Shown here: positions 26,453-40,107 of the stretch, piece after piece
Layout: the number at the start of each line of letters is the position of its first letter
How positions within the stretch are numbered: position 1 is the first letter of the stretch
NCBI GenBank assembly: GCA_933228895.1
Contig: OW121854.1
Coordinates: 54,230,609-54,294,608, forward strand
Reading direction: 5' to 3'
Source: Platycnemis pennipes
Taxonomy: Eukaryota; Arthropoda; Insecta; Odonata; Platycnemididae
DNA: 64,000 nucleotides
Position numbers and translations under genes: made by a program
Notes under the pieces: model-generated
Seen by the model: only the letters and a program-made list of their open reading frames with translations
The model's database searches: none
Told to the model about the DNA's origin: nothing

Positions 26453-29400
26453 ATGAAATGAATAATGATACTCAAATGTATCTACTTTCTTCTCAAAAGT
26501 GCTGTTGTTAAAAAAAAGTCATTGGTGTAGACATTAATCGCAAATGTGGATAGCATACATGCTGTGAAAAGTTAATACGTCATTGTGGTATTAATTGTAA
26601 ATGCGGACATCATAAATTCTGAGACTAAAATAATTAGACCAACGATTACTTTTGGTTGAGGAAATGGATTCAAAAATCAGAGAAAATCACGCAAAACATA
26701 GGTAGGATTTACCCTTTTTCTTAATATGTTATTCGTATGAGGTGACTTATATGCAATGATACATAAGTAATACTTTCACTACAATTACAAGCAAGCACTT
26801 GTTAGTTTCTAGCATAACAGCAGCTATTTAATATTCTTCCAATGTGTTTTTTCTACTTGGAGGCGAACTTGTGCGCCACAGTGGCTGCATTCTCATCTAA
26901 TATTCAATGCAAGCTGCACACTTTGTGACTACTTGGTTCACGAGAGAGCCTTCAGGCATAAAATTCTTCGCACGGCTTCTGTGGCTAGGGCTCTCGAGTC
27001 TGTGAATCGTCATATTTCAATGAGGGTAGTTAATCTTAGCCAAACCCGCCACATTCAGACTCGAAACGATTTGAGAGAATTGTTTACTCCTGTCTCCGCT
27101 AGTCCTCCTCTGCAGACACTAGCAGGAGAAAGTCATAAACCTGCCACACGACTGCAATCTGCATCTCTTCTTCATCCTAACTAGGTTAGAAAGAGCAAAG
27201 CTCTCTTCAAACGGGCGCTGAGCTGTAATAGCGGGGTCTGTGTGAGTACGTGGATATTTCAATTAGGTTCATTTGAATTCTTTTTCGAGATTTCCGTTGG
27301 GAATATGCCAAGAAGAAAATGACGGTCCAAAAGGAGATATTGCCAAATGGCAAAGGCTTTCAACACACAAAAATAATGCTTCATCCCAACTCTAGCGTTT
27401 CAAGCAAATACTTTGTATACTTGAGTGAAATTTTAAGATCAGTTTAAATCACCTGTTTTTCCGTCACTATAATATGGTAATGGGCTTTCAACGTTATCTG
27501 ATAGGATGCATTATATCTAACACTATGCGTTTTGAAAAAATCTGGTAACAATCATTAATGGCTGGGAAATAAAATATATATATATTTGACACTTAAATGT
27601 TCTGGCATAACGTATTCACCAAAAGTAACATTCAATAAATAAACAGTTTAAGTAATGAGGGAAAATGTTTACCACTTACTGCAAGAGTTCTCTGTTTATA
27701 AATGTATTATTTTACAAACGTAGATTTTTTATCATTCAACGGTGCTAAATCTAAGGTAAACCATGACATCAACACAAAGCAAAAAATTTGATTATAAATT
27801 GTGAAATATGATAATACATCATTCTAGCAATCGATAAATAAGTATTATTTATCTAGGAAATATTTATTTCTGAAAGGTATTAAAATGATAATTAAAACGT
27901 AAGTGAATTCTATTTCCTTATTTTTATCATAAATTACGGTTTTTGGGTTCACTAGTTTGTAGTATATAATAGCTATTTAGAAGATTTCTTTAGTTGATAC
28001 CGCGTTTCAAACAGATAAAAGTACCATTGACAGAACTGCTCCGTTGCACATGCGTAAATTTGAATTTACCCTAATTGACCGCAATCAAGGTAGATGACAA
28101 TATGAAAATATGGCAAACATACATATAAGCGGGTAATTCCGTAAAGGTTTTTAGTTCTTTTACTATTCGCCTTTCTTTGAATTATAGTAGTAGCCATTCG
28201 TTGGAGGTTTCTGACCACGAAAATCCTTTGTTACAATAAGGTGTGAGATTGGGTATTTTGCGGGAATTCTTTAACAAAAGAAAGAATTGTAATGTGATGT
28301 TCACTGTCGAAATGAGCCTTATTTCAACGGAAGGCACGATTATACCCGCTATTTTACGTTCAAACCAACACGAGGAATACTCCACTTAAGGTTCTCTCCA
28401 CACATCAGGAGCTTAAAACCTAATGACAACTTTTCCATTCAGAAATTTGTGGTCAGGTTCTTCGGATGGGACCAAGGTTTCCATCAGAAAGCAAGTTACT
28501 TTGCCAATTATATCCTCCCTTGAAGGATAGAAAATATTAGTAATGCCTAAGGAAAAAATTAAGATATAGAAGGAAAATAAACTCACAAGAAAAATTCCCG
28601 AAGAAAGGAATCCCGAAGCAAATTCATTTAACGCCGCACAGGGGTAAAACAGTTTTAAGGTAATTACTAAGGTTATCAGCATTACTTTTTAAGTAAATAA
28701 GTGGATGCGTGGGAGATCAATAAAGAGTGCAATCAATGTGCAGATTTTGTCAATGGCAATATGAATTATGCCTAATGAGTGTATACAGTACAGAATACAT
28801 TCCCTGGAAAGAGGCCAACTTTCTTAATCCGATCCTGCTTATGCAGATCTTAGCGTGCTAGTCTCGGCATTATACGAATACTCAGTATTGTTAAATACCA
28901 GTAAAAAAAGTATATCATCACACCATCACACATATTTGAGCATGAAAAAAGAGCAAGAAGTACAACATCATTAATTTTTCAGAAATTGGTAAAAAATATT
29001 GGATTAACCTAAAGTAAGAAAGAATCAGTTTTATCTAGCAAATTTAGAGTATCAATGTCACAGAATATTAAATTATTATAGCCCTAGATTGCAGCATAAA
29101 AGAAAAAATTGTAAACAAAGAAATAATGAATGGAATTTGGTACACGATTTTTCCTAATGAATTTACTGCCAAACGCAGAAGGTTATATAAGCGTCAAAGC
29201 AATATTTACTTGATTAAATTCACGATTATGATATCCAAGGCTCGTTAATTTCTGGATATATTTATTCTACGGGATAATAGACGTGATTAGTTATATTATC
29301 AACCTACAGTGCTCGATACAATTTTGGATGCTAAACTGATATATCCTACGATAGCATTAATAATGTAATCAGTAATGATTAAATTTTGTTCCAGAATTAA

Positions 29401-29778
29401 CATATGTGTTGTAATAATGTATTCTTAAATAATTAATTTAATGAATGTTTTTTTATACATGTGTGCAGTATGCTGTTGCTACCGGGATGATGGAATCTAA
29501 TTTGAAATGTGAAAATTTACCTGACTTGATAGTTTTAAATAATGTTGCGTTCATAAAAAGAGACGGGCGGCAAAGCTAGTGGGAAGGTGATTTAAGGTCC
29601 CGGATTCAAATTCTGTAAGGTTACCGTGGACACATCTGGCCATATCTAAGATGACCTTATAGAGATCTTTCTGGGAGATCATAAAAGTCAACAATGAAGG
29701 AGTAAACAAATTCAAAGCTAGCGAGCTAATCGCGAAATCTTTAGCGGAGTTACCCGCTGAATTGCACGATAACAAGAT

Positions 29779-29871
29779 ATTCCACAGAGAAAAAAATCAT
29801 TCGCCTTGAGTTGGATTTGAACCCGGACCCTCTGACCTCCGGCCAGGTGCTCTACCAGTTGAGCTCCCAGT
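29779..29871 (-). mobile_element. tRNA-derived SINE fragment, same family as 43447-43558
   Basis: It shares TTCCACAGAG, the A-run, ATCATTCGCCTTG and the tRNA-like head in the same order as the 43.5-kb copy. The B box is GGGTTCAAATCCA and the A-box region GAGCTCAACTGGTAGAG. The acceptor stem is decayed and the right-hand inverted repeat is not recognisable. Confidence 0.7.
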
Positions 29872-31196
29872 AATATTCTTCAGCTTTTTTCCATAGAGAG
29901 TTTTCGATGTGACTTCATGCTCCACTTCATAACACGGTGTGAAATTTGATTTTAGAATGGGATATCACAGCATTACCGCTTACCTTTAAATCATCTCGTA
30001 AATACGAAATGTCATTGAGTGAGTAACGCTGCTTCAATCTCGAATATAGGATGTGGAAAATCGCTTCAAATGCTCATCTGTTAAAGACGCATTCTCGTGC
30101 CTATACTTGCAGCCCGAGGCACACCAGATTACGTTTAATCTTGTGCACTTCACATGCTATAAATATATATAGCTAAAACTGTTTAAAAATATTCAAATAT
30201 GTATTGTTCTGAAACTAATTGAAAACGCTTGGATAAATTTGAAGTGTGCATTCGTTTTTGGGCTAAAATGATGGTGTGCAGAGCATTGAAAACTAAGTAT
30301 ACTCTTTTGGACAACACTGAGAGCAAAACATAAGTCTAGAAAGCTCCAAAAGAAATACCATGTTCATGAAATGAATTAAGTCTCGCAGTAAACTTTTTCC
30401 CTAGTTGAACGGTATTGTTACCGCCAATTCACTCGAGCTAATGTGGCTTTTTAATATGATTTTCCTACCTGTGTGCCATAGTTTGGAAAGAGGGCTGGTG
30501 CACTATTTTGTAGATGCACTCGGTTAATCCACCTTACAGGAGATGGCAGAAGGACTAGTCCGCATGCCGATGAACGATATGTCATTGTGGAATTAACTCC
30601 AAATATTGAAATAAGTTTCAATAATATCCTGTAAGTACCTGTGAGGCCACTGGGTACTATTACACTATTTCATTACCATATATTCATTTGACATGTGATT
30701 TAGCATCATGAATGATTCATAAAATAAATTTGTACCATAAATACACGAAGAGAGGCAAAAATATTTCTGTTTTATTGGCGTAGACAGAAATATCTATGCT
30801 AATTTTCATTGCCCGTGTCGTCTGTAATCATGTAGTTGATATTCCAAGAGTCTAAAAACAAGAAATAGTCTTTGACTAGGAACAGGAATTTTTTTATAAT
30901 CAGCAGAAATATTTTTGATAAAAGAGTCATTACTTTTTAAATAGTCTAGTTGATGATGGCATAACATCAAAAAAAGCAATCAATTCACACCTGAAAATAT
31001 TGTAAAAGAAAGCAAGCACACACTAGCTACAATTGTACAGCTGGCGGATACTAGGTACTCCATAGGCTCCGTTCACGGTCTGCGGCCAGAGATGTCTGGC
31101 AGCCAAATCAGCGTAACTGTGATGAGTCAGTTACTGGGATATTCACTTAAAATCCAACTCCACTCGAATGTATGAAGAGCTCTCGTGATAGCCACC

Positions 31197-31223
31197 GGGT
31201 CAGGAACTTCAAGTTCCTGACCC
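31197..31223. repeat. 27-bp palindrome with a direct repeat of one arm
   Basis: GGGTCAGGAACTT, one base C, then the exact reverse complement. The right arm TCAAGTTCCTGACCCT recurs at 31233-31248 after a short spacer. Confidence 0.85.
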
Positions 31224-32874
31224 TCAAGGAACTCAAGTTCCTGACCCTAGTCTATTCGCCGGGAAAGCACCAAATCCTTCCACTCGAATGGCTGCGAACT
31301 CGTGTATATTAATTTAATTTGGAGTGAAGACAACCTATTTTCACCCATTCATTAAAACATCCATAATTAACAACAATTGTTACATAGTTTTCTCTGAAAA
31401 GGACGTTATACACGTATAGTTCAATCCTAAAAAAACATTGATTATTTTAGGTGATAAAACGGTGATAATTTTTGCTGGGATAGTATTTCCTGGAGCAGGA
31501 AAAATGTTCGTTTAAAATTCCCAGACCAAGATCTATATAACGAAGAGAGAAATGACGAAACTAGTGACAAGCAATAAACTAAGCTTTGCGTAGATGGAAT
31601 TGAATATCAAATTTATTTTCGCATATACGTCGTAATCGTCACCTTACACTGATCGTAAACAATAACAAAACCTTAGCCTTTACAGTACCCACTGCACAAG
31701 GAACCCCAGGATGAAATAGGTGAATCATGGTATTAAGTTCTTTTTCTTGCAATTTGGCAATGTTAAAAACTAAAAATAAATATTTTTCCAACCAAGGAAA
31801 TCTAAGAAATTTTAAAAGCTCGAAAAACACCAGGAAATACAATGATTAGAAAACTTCTGTTCTACCACCTCTTTAACTTTCCCGCAGAGGTTGTAGGTAG
31901 TAATGAGGTTAAAGAATAATAAAAAGGCTGGAAAAATTACTTGAGAAAGGCTGGTATATAATTACACGAATTGGTTACCTTCTTTTCCTGGTAGAAACGA
32001 ACCTGATATTGTCAGCAGAGGTCTCGCTCTGTTAAAGACCCAATCTATGTATGGATAAATCTGTAATTACAGTGTTGAGAGTTCCACTTATGCCTCCTAC
32101 GCTCTTTAAGATTAATATTCCGAGAAAATCAACCTATCCTACAACTGCAAAAATTATTTTTCTAGAGCCTTCACAAAATATTCGTTATTTTTTTTGCGAA
32201 AACGAGCCTCCATGCTGGTTGAAATGGGAGCAGCAGAAATATGCGATCCAGTCGTCGTAATAATCGTGATAGGGATATGAGCCCAAGTCCGGCCATTTGG
32301 AGAGACCATCACAGTTGCCAAAAGGAAAAAGCTCTTCTTGAGCAATTATGTGACGCATCGGACTGGAAATAACAGCAGAGCCTTCAGAATCATTAAACGA
32401 AAAGTAATTCATCAGACTTCAGTGAATTTTCCGCCATATGAAGTTACGCTGAAGATCAATGATAATTCTAGTTCGAGGGTAATTTCCTTTAAATGATGCA
32501 ATTGTGTTTACCAACATTTGACGTCATGGGTCAACAGATCAAGTTTTCGCTGCTCATAAAAATTATGTCTAAAGCATTCAAGGATTTCAAGCATTCAATT
32601 TAAAGCACTCTTATAGCCGTTGTTCAATGGAACTAAAAAAAAGGTTCTTTGGTGTTTATTAATTCAACCTTCATTCAAATTTCATTAATTTCAACAGCAA
32701 CACATTTTCTTTACTTAGCTTTGTTGATGAAAAATTGGGCAAAAGTACCGGAAAAAATAAAACATCTCTAGCTACTCCTGTCATTTCTTTTAAACATTTC
32801 TCATCGCTTACTCACTCATACGCATGAAATTCCTAATAATGATTCCATTCATGATGTTCATCTGAAGAATTGGT

Positions 32875-33050
32875 TACGCGAATATATCTAGTTATCATAC
32901 CGTCCGTTTACAAATCTTGCCGATCTTCGCTGCACACGCTTCAGTTCATTAGTGAAGCCTACTTCGTAAGGATTCCATATACTAGCAGCGTATTACAAAT
33001 GAGGTCTAACAAGGGAGTACGCAACCATCCCATGATGATTCCCGATAACA
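32875..33050 (-). mobile_element. CR1/Jockey-like LINE internal fragment
   Basis: Minus-strand text VAYSLVRPHL, stop, YAASIWNPYEVG, then LKRVQRRSARFVNGRYDN matches the 57.85-kb copy nearly residue for residue; a GAA codon has become TAA. Only the segment around this motif remains and the 3' UTR is not attached. Confidence 0.75.
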
Positions 33051-33649
33051 GGTAAAATTGAAGTCCTGTTCATAATCCACGTAACAAGGCACATGAACAG
33101 ACCTACTGGAAGAGTAGAATTTCTTCTGAATGAACTCTCACCTCAATAATGTCAAGGTTCCCAAATTCAGCGTAAATGGTTTCAATTTGCCATTTCTTGT
33201 AAGATTTTTCACATTTCTTAACGATGCCACGCTCGCAAGATTTTTTTTTAAATCGAAATGGTAATATAGTCGGAATGAAGGCCGAATGATCTATTACCTT
33301 GCTTTTTCTTCCTACAACGCAATGAGCACTGCATCTTACAGAACACATTTCGGGTAGCCACGGAGTTCTGTCATGGCTGTATATATGTTTAATTTGAAAT
33401 TTGAATAAAATATTTCTTTGAAGAATGATTTAATAACGGATCTTGATCATATGATTTGAAACTCATAGCCATGCCCTTTTTTTCAGCTTATTAATTTTAT
33501 TGAACCCTGCGGTTCACCTTAAAGTGTCACCTTAAAGTCACCACCTTCACCACGCACGTAAAGTAGTTTTTTTTACTAATAAGACAGCAGTAAAACAGAC
33601 ATTCAACTATATTCCCGCCTTCTTCCTCTTCTAATAATCACTCCGACAC

Positions 33650-34160
33650 AAAACCGGTGACCTACTAGTAGAAGAGCTTCCGCTCTATGGTAACGCGCAA
33701 GCCCTCGACTATCAGGAGGCAAGGCGCGAGAAATATTCCTGCATGTTTTATGGAACGGGAAAGGGAACGTTGCCGTTAAAACGGTAGGAATGTCGCAAGA
33801 GAGCGGCTAGTCCTTTTTATGATTCGACATGAGCCCATCAATTTGGAAGCACGGAATGAGTCCCCTCCCCCCGAATATCCCGCGTAAGTTTCCTGGAAGT
33901 AAAAATTCAATTCTAGCGCCCGGAGAATAGGCAGTAACTCTCGCGACTCCTTGAGAGTGCTGTCAGCGATCGAAATAAGGCGAAAATAAGCCCGCGAGGA
34001 GGGGAGAGATTGGATGGAAATATGGAGATAAAATCGTGGATATATTAAACAGCCAACGAATGCGGTTCACGTGAGGAGAATCGACGAGTGCATTTAGAAT
34101 GGAATTTATACGCAAGCGGGCAATATGGGTTTGAAGGGGATAAGCATTTCAGGAGAATTG
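33650..34160. other. CpG-denser patch, possible regulatory DNA
   Basis: About 500 bp with raised CpG content (for example GGAGGCAAGGCGCGAG near 33715 and GCAGTAACTCTCGCGACTCC near 33930). No open frame or repeat was recognised. It contrasts with AT-rich DNA on both sides and could be a promoter or enhancer of an unseen gene. Confidence 0.35.
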
Positions 34161-37100
34161 GAAGTTTCCGAAATCATTCACAAATTGGGTAAGAGGATAT
34201 TCTTTTAGGATAGAGTTTTATACTTGAAATATGTGTACTTTTGGAAAAAATACTCCACAAGTTCAATTTTTTATTTAAAATCAAAAGAGGAGCCGATGAA
34301 GTTGACTTTAAAATGAAGATGAAGGTATAGGTGTTTTTTTAAAACGTTAAAAGCTGCTTAACAGATTTGTTAAAGTAGAATATCACAAAAAAAACGGCGT
34401 AGCCGACGTAGCATTTCGTAACCGCGTGATAATTTTGATTTTAATCTCTTACATTCCAAACGGATTTAAGTTAAAAGTATTTGTCCTCATTATTTCACCT
34501 TACGCTTCTGTTAAATTAAATTTATTCCGACACTGAACTATTCTTCCTATTGCACAACTGTCAACATCGGGTCCTTTAAAGTGTAATTAAAATTCAGATC
34601 TCAAGTAATTTATCCACGAACCTTTTACTTGCTTTACACATTCAATTATATTAATCACCTTGTGGCCATTTAGTCACATAACTTACTATATTTAAATAAT
34701 AATGGAATGCAAAATACCGCCGTGCCATGTTTAAGAGATGCTTTAAATTTCATCATTAATCTCGAAGTAACCTCAGAGGAATATCGGATTTTTAAGTTCG
34801 TTTATGAAAGCGAACACGATGATAAATTAATCATTAGATAAATTCAAATTTTTTTTATTACCATTTTGAATTGGAAGAACAAGCCATTAGAACGGTTACT
34901 GTGATTACTGGGCAGCGGGATTCTAAATGAATTCGTGTAACTTGCAATAATTTTACTGACACCGTGAAAGAAGGAAGCGTAGACCTGCCTCTAATTTTGC
35001 GGCTATGGAAATGTGACGGAACACGACTTGCCAGTATCAATGATTTTTCTCTTATTTATTATATTTGTAAATTCCCAGATACTTTTCCGTTGCATGGTGA
35101 TTACCAACAACAGTTAAAAATTATCAAAGCAAGCCGACACTACGTATGTCATCGAAAAAACGACCCAAACATTACAGGGGTTATGAACTGCACCTTAATT
35201 TTACTGCAAAACGTATCTACCTCCGATACAGGATTGAAACAATATTTAATTAGCCGTTGTGGACCTATACGGACTAGATCTGAGGATGAAATATGAACGT
35301 CAGTCTAAACCCTTAAACTAAAGTTATGAATTTTGCATATCCCTCTGACAGTACGATGTTGCATTGAATTTTAAAGTATAATACAAGTTATGCAAATTAA
35401 GCCTTGCCGGCAGATGAAGAATGCAATTGGTGACATCCTGTGGTATCTTAAGAGGCTTGATAAAGCATCCACATTTGGAAACGGATTATGAATACACATT
35501 TTTTAAACGTGTGAGAAATAGTTTTAATTGAGAAGGAGGAAACGACAAACAAGAGATGGCGAGCGTTTAGAGTGACAAGAAAACGAGAGAGATTTGGTTC
35601 CGGTGTGAAGGCGAAATGAATTGGGATTGGGTGAAATGGATGAGTAGAGAGATTTTTTCAAAAAGTGCCTGTTGGGCAGCCTTCTCAGAAGAATAGGTAT
35701 AGATATGAAAGATTTGAAGGACGGATTGGAAAGGAATGGGAAGAATTGTGTGTAGTTCTGGGGATGGAACAAGCAGGTACAGATTTTGAGAGATAGGTCG
35801 GAAATTGGCCGTTATTCGTCCAATGGGATGAAGATATTGCCTGACGAAGAACGAGCAACAATTTCGATCATTGTAGGGCCGTTATGGGGCTTGAGAACAG
35901 TGGACCGCTTTTTTTGCATCCTGCGGATGCAAGCTAATCTTGTTGAATGTTTTTTGGTGCGTTTTTAGGTTTCCATGGCAACCGAAATCCTCTCTAAACC
36001 GATGATTTTGCCCGTTATTGAAGCCAAACCTGCTATCTCGATAGGATATTGCCTGACCAAAACACCGGTTGAATCGATGAAATCCTTCTGCTTCCTCATG
36101 CTTAGTAGGTAAGCTTTTTCCTGGTTGTGGATCGTGATATCACGATAAGGGAAAAAAGAGCTCAACTTCTGTTTCTGTGTATTAAAAAAATATAGAGCTC
36201 GATTATTTGAAACTTTTCATTTACCTACGAGAGGGATACTGAATTTAAATAAATTTATCTGTATGCTCTTTATATTTCAATTTAAATACGATAGTGGCAT
36301 GAATGTTAACGTCACTGACAAACATTTGAAGAGGCTCCATCGCGCATATAATATAGTGCAACAGTTTTTTAAGTACTCACGTGATTTTACATTTAACTTC
36401 ACAATTTTACCTTAGACCCTGAGGTAATACAACTAAATGTAATCCATCTAGGACTTGACAACGTAACTCAACTTTTATCTTATATTTCAGTCAGATTTCT
36501 CACATCAACTGCTGTTTAAATATATGTCTTCCAGTTCCGTCCCTTGCATACATTTTTATTTCATTTTACTTCATATATATGCCATTACCTAATGGTATCT
36601 AATGAAAATAAATGTCTAATTCTATTTAAAATATTCTTTGAAAAATATACTAAAAATATTCCTAAATTTAAATACCCGTTTCGAATCCTCCGTGATTAGG
36701 ACTCAGTGAATATACTTATCATAGATTATCTCGGCTACAGCTCTTTCAATGAAACTTGACGAAGACAGATATTCACCTGGCCCGGTTTATAGTTAAACGT
36801 ATTTGTTAAGTTGTGTTATAATTAATGAATTTCAATGCTTTAATATTATACTATTATAAATACTTATTAAATGGACTCAATTGAAATCAAATGACCGTGG
36901 CAATGAATTGAAAGCGACATAACCATCATCTGGTTTGGTTTCTTCACTACCTTGATAAGGAAATTATAATCTTTCTGATTTAATTAATCTTTCCTGCAAT
37001 AAGTGGAGGATTTTGACTATTTTAGTGTCTACAAGATTAATTTAATAGAGAAATCTTCCATGAGGAATTCAAACCTAACAGATTCAGCAGCAATAAAACA

Positions 37101-39645
37101 GAGATGCAAGTACAAATGCTAATTATAATGGACAATAATATATAATTATAATAGCAATGCATCAAGAAAAATTTTCAAAGAAAAGCCAATTTTTCCATTT
37201 TCAGTCGTTTGATTTTAAATCTTTCGCATTGATGTTACTAGTCTAAGGTTTGATCTCTCCACTCGAACCCTTCTCTTTCTCCACCTGCTCAATTACTTTA
37301 TCTTTTAAGGTCTATCTGGCTCCATTTGAGTTCGTACACATGAATTTGCACTGAGGCAAACGGCAACAAGGCGGATAGGAAAACTTTGGGCCGACTCTTC
37401 TCCATTCTCTCATCATTTTTTTCTTTCATCTCTCGCATCCCTTCTCCGTAGACCTGGACCTTATTCCCATTAACCGGCAAAACCCTCACCCCATCCTTGC
37501 TGACTATATATTGGTCTCCTTTATCGATTGGACTGTCGTTCAGAGTTTTCCATTGCGAGTGATTCTATGTCGTAAACCCTCTCCATTCTCTCCACCCTTC
37601 CGCCGGGCCGACCTCCTTTTGTCACCCCCAAATAAACCATCCCTGCTTTTCTCCCGAAAGAAAAAGAAAAAAAATGGGTCCAAAACCCTTCGGTTCCCAC
37701 CCTTGTATCCCTCACCCTAGTTTTCGAATTTTCGTGTTTTTTTCGTCTCCCTGATTCTCTCTTTATCTTTTTCTTTCTTTCTTTCTTTCAAAGACTCACT
37801 TTGCCCATCAGCCATTGCGTTTTTCGTTCCTTGCACGGTGAGCTCTTTTTTCTTCACAGTTTCCTTCAACCTCAATCACGGAAACGCTCTCTTGTAGGCC
37901 AAAGGTCGGCGACCCAGGAATGCCCCCACGATATTTACTCCAGACTTTTTTCGCCATTGAGGCGGTGAATTTGCCCGAGAGACTTTGCTTCTAATGTTTT
38001 CATTCGTAAAGTGACCAACGTAAGCCTCACTCTTGTGAGGAAAGCATCGCTTACGGCGCTGAAACTTTACAACACATTAAAGTTCATGCGCATCCGTTTG
38101 AAGGGCATACAACTAGTATGACCCACAAGGTGGATTATATTTTTGTTCGACATGCTAGGTCAGAGTTTAGAAAAAATGAAGACACATCTATACGATATGC
38201 AGTTAGTACCAACAAATGAAAGCAAATGTTAAAGAGCCGCGAAGGATCACGAAAAATACCGCGTACGATTTTAAGCCATAATTACCATAATAGCACTTAA
38301 AATATCCACGTTAAATGTTGTTACTATACAATCCCGAACTGTTTTCTTTTGTTAGACATGCTTGGATATACGTTTTTATATAGCATTTTTATGCTACAAT
38401 GAATTTCATTTTATAGTTATTTACGAATATTTACATAGTCTACAAAGCGTATCTTATCGCATTTGTACTTTTACAAATTAATTAAAGATAAATTTAATTC
38501 GTAGAATTTCTGCTAAGCCGGTATACTTGTGTATACTCAGTTCAATAGCATTTACCAAAAATCTGCCGGATCACAAGAAGAAAAGATATTTACAGCAAAA
38601 ATTTATTTCCTAGATTTCTGCAGAATTTGTTCATTAAGTTGCACCCAGAAAAGCCACAAGAATCATAAGATAAAAGATATTTCTAACCCAGTATACATTA
38701 GTTTGGGTGATTGACTGATAAATACTGGACTCACCAATCTGAACTTGAGGATGATACACCGTAAAATGATGCTTGAATGCAGCCACTGTCCATTACAACT
38801 GAGAATTCCCAGGAACGTAATAATATCATATAACTGCAATTAGCATTGGGTGGAATCTGCACTGTGGTCAAGAGGTGATACGTTCTTCTGCATTGTGCAT
38901 TCTGCAATCCCAAAACAGTTATACTATGATACACGTGAGATATGGCAGCCACAGATAGGTTGTAAATGGATATTGCTCATATATTCCTTGTGATTCTAGT
39001 ACATAATCATTGCAAATGAAACTGATCCTTGTGGACAAGACTATGGCTTTCATGATAATAAGAGGAGGATGTTAATCTCGCAACTTCACATATGTACCAA
39101 ATTTAAATGTATGAACAAATTCCAATGCTATCACCAAAAGAATTGGAAGTAATAATACTTGATAATTACCTGAGCACCAGGAAGTAACAGGATTTTACAA
39201 TAATTTCTAAGTGAGGTATAAGAGCTAGTGCTAAACATAATACTTACAAAAACGTAGGTATTTTTATACTAGATTCTTTTCTGAAAAAGTCATATATTTT
39301 CGGGGTGTGGACTCAATAACAGTGTTAAATTTCAATGATATTCAGTTCGTTGATTTACAAATAATTCATCCGAGATTATGCTTCGAGTATTAGGCATTGA
39401 TGGAATGATGACTTTTCCTCACTTAGTCGATATTAATAATGACCATTGAGGAATGTGCTTTTTTCACTCTCAAAATCACATAAGCCACATGAAATATGCT
39501 ATAAGCTGGCAGATAGCACTTGCACTAAAAGTTCAAATACACATGGACGAACAACATTTCAAAATGCCCGAAGGAAGAAAATTTTAACAAACAAAACATT
39601 TCAGAAGTATATGAAACGAATATTTAAATACAGTCACTGTTGAAA
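34161..39645. other. AT-rich DNA with a long pyrimidine-rich region
   Basis: No gene recognised. The stretch 37240-37960 is pyrimidine-rich, includes the TTTC microsatellite and gives overlapping frames on both strands. The 110-codon frame at 34964-35296 starts with GTG and has no recognisable feature. Confidence 0.5.
37768..37789. repeat. TTTC microsatellite in a pyrimidine-rich tract
   Basis: About five TTTC units inside the longer pyrimidine-rich stretch at 37240-37960. Confidence 0.85.
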
Positions 39646-40107
39646 GGAGACTACATCTATCTACATCTACATAATACCCTGCAAGTCACCATAAAGATGA
39701 GTGGCAGGGAGTGAATTCTCACCAAACATGCACTACATATCATGCATAAAAAGGATTAGTATTTATATATTGTTCTAAACTTCACTATTTAAATAAAGAT
39801 AAAAATAACAAAGCAAACATGCAAAAACATGCTGTTAGTTGGGTTAGCTTCAAGTCCTTATACCAACATACAGCTACCAATGTTATCCATTGCTACACTC
39901 GTATTGGATGTATTTACTGTTTTTTATATCCCTAATTGTACGAGGAAAAAAGGACATCTTGAATCTGTCAGTTCGGCAACCAATTTCTCTAATTTTGTGA
40001 TTATGGTCCAGTCTACCATAGTAAGTTGGGGTTCGCCAAATATCATTAAAATTATCACTTAAAATATGGTCTTGGAATGTCTTTAAGAGATTAAGTCTAA
40101 ATTTCAA
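39646..40107 (-). mobile_element. CR1/Jockey-like LINE 3' fragment, minus strand
   Basis: Minus-strand translation from 40107 gives MKFRLNLLKTFQDHILSDNF and then FKMSFFPRTIRDIKNSKYIQ; the SFFPRTIR-type end is typical of CR1-like LINEs. The stop is near 39883. A 3' UTR of about 230 bp follows, ending in GACTTGCAGGGTATTATG and GTAGATGTAGAT repeats. It is the uninterrupted relative of 57845-58645. The copy is 5' truncated. Confidence 0.8.

Larger units (their letters stand above)
21613..29778. other. AT-rich DNA with a pyrimidine-rich tract
   Basis: Contains the AAT microsatellite, the LINE remnants at 24.8 and 26.0 kb and the hairpin at 26.4 kb. The pyrimidine-rich tract at 23130-23440 produces low-complexity Ser/Pro frames. 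A diverged two-copy repeat is suggested at about 26519-26630. The 83-codon frame at 26933-27184 starts with TTG and is not recognised. Confidence 0.5.
29872..33640. other. AT-rich DNA, one palindrome and one LINE fragment
   Basis: Nothing recognised beyond the listed palindrome (31197-31223) and the CR1-like fragment (32875-33050). Confidence 0.5.

Noticed and set aside
34964..35296. 110-codon frame
   Set aside because: GTG start, no recognisable domain, no splice context.
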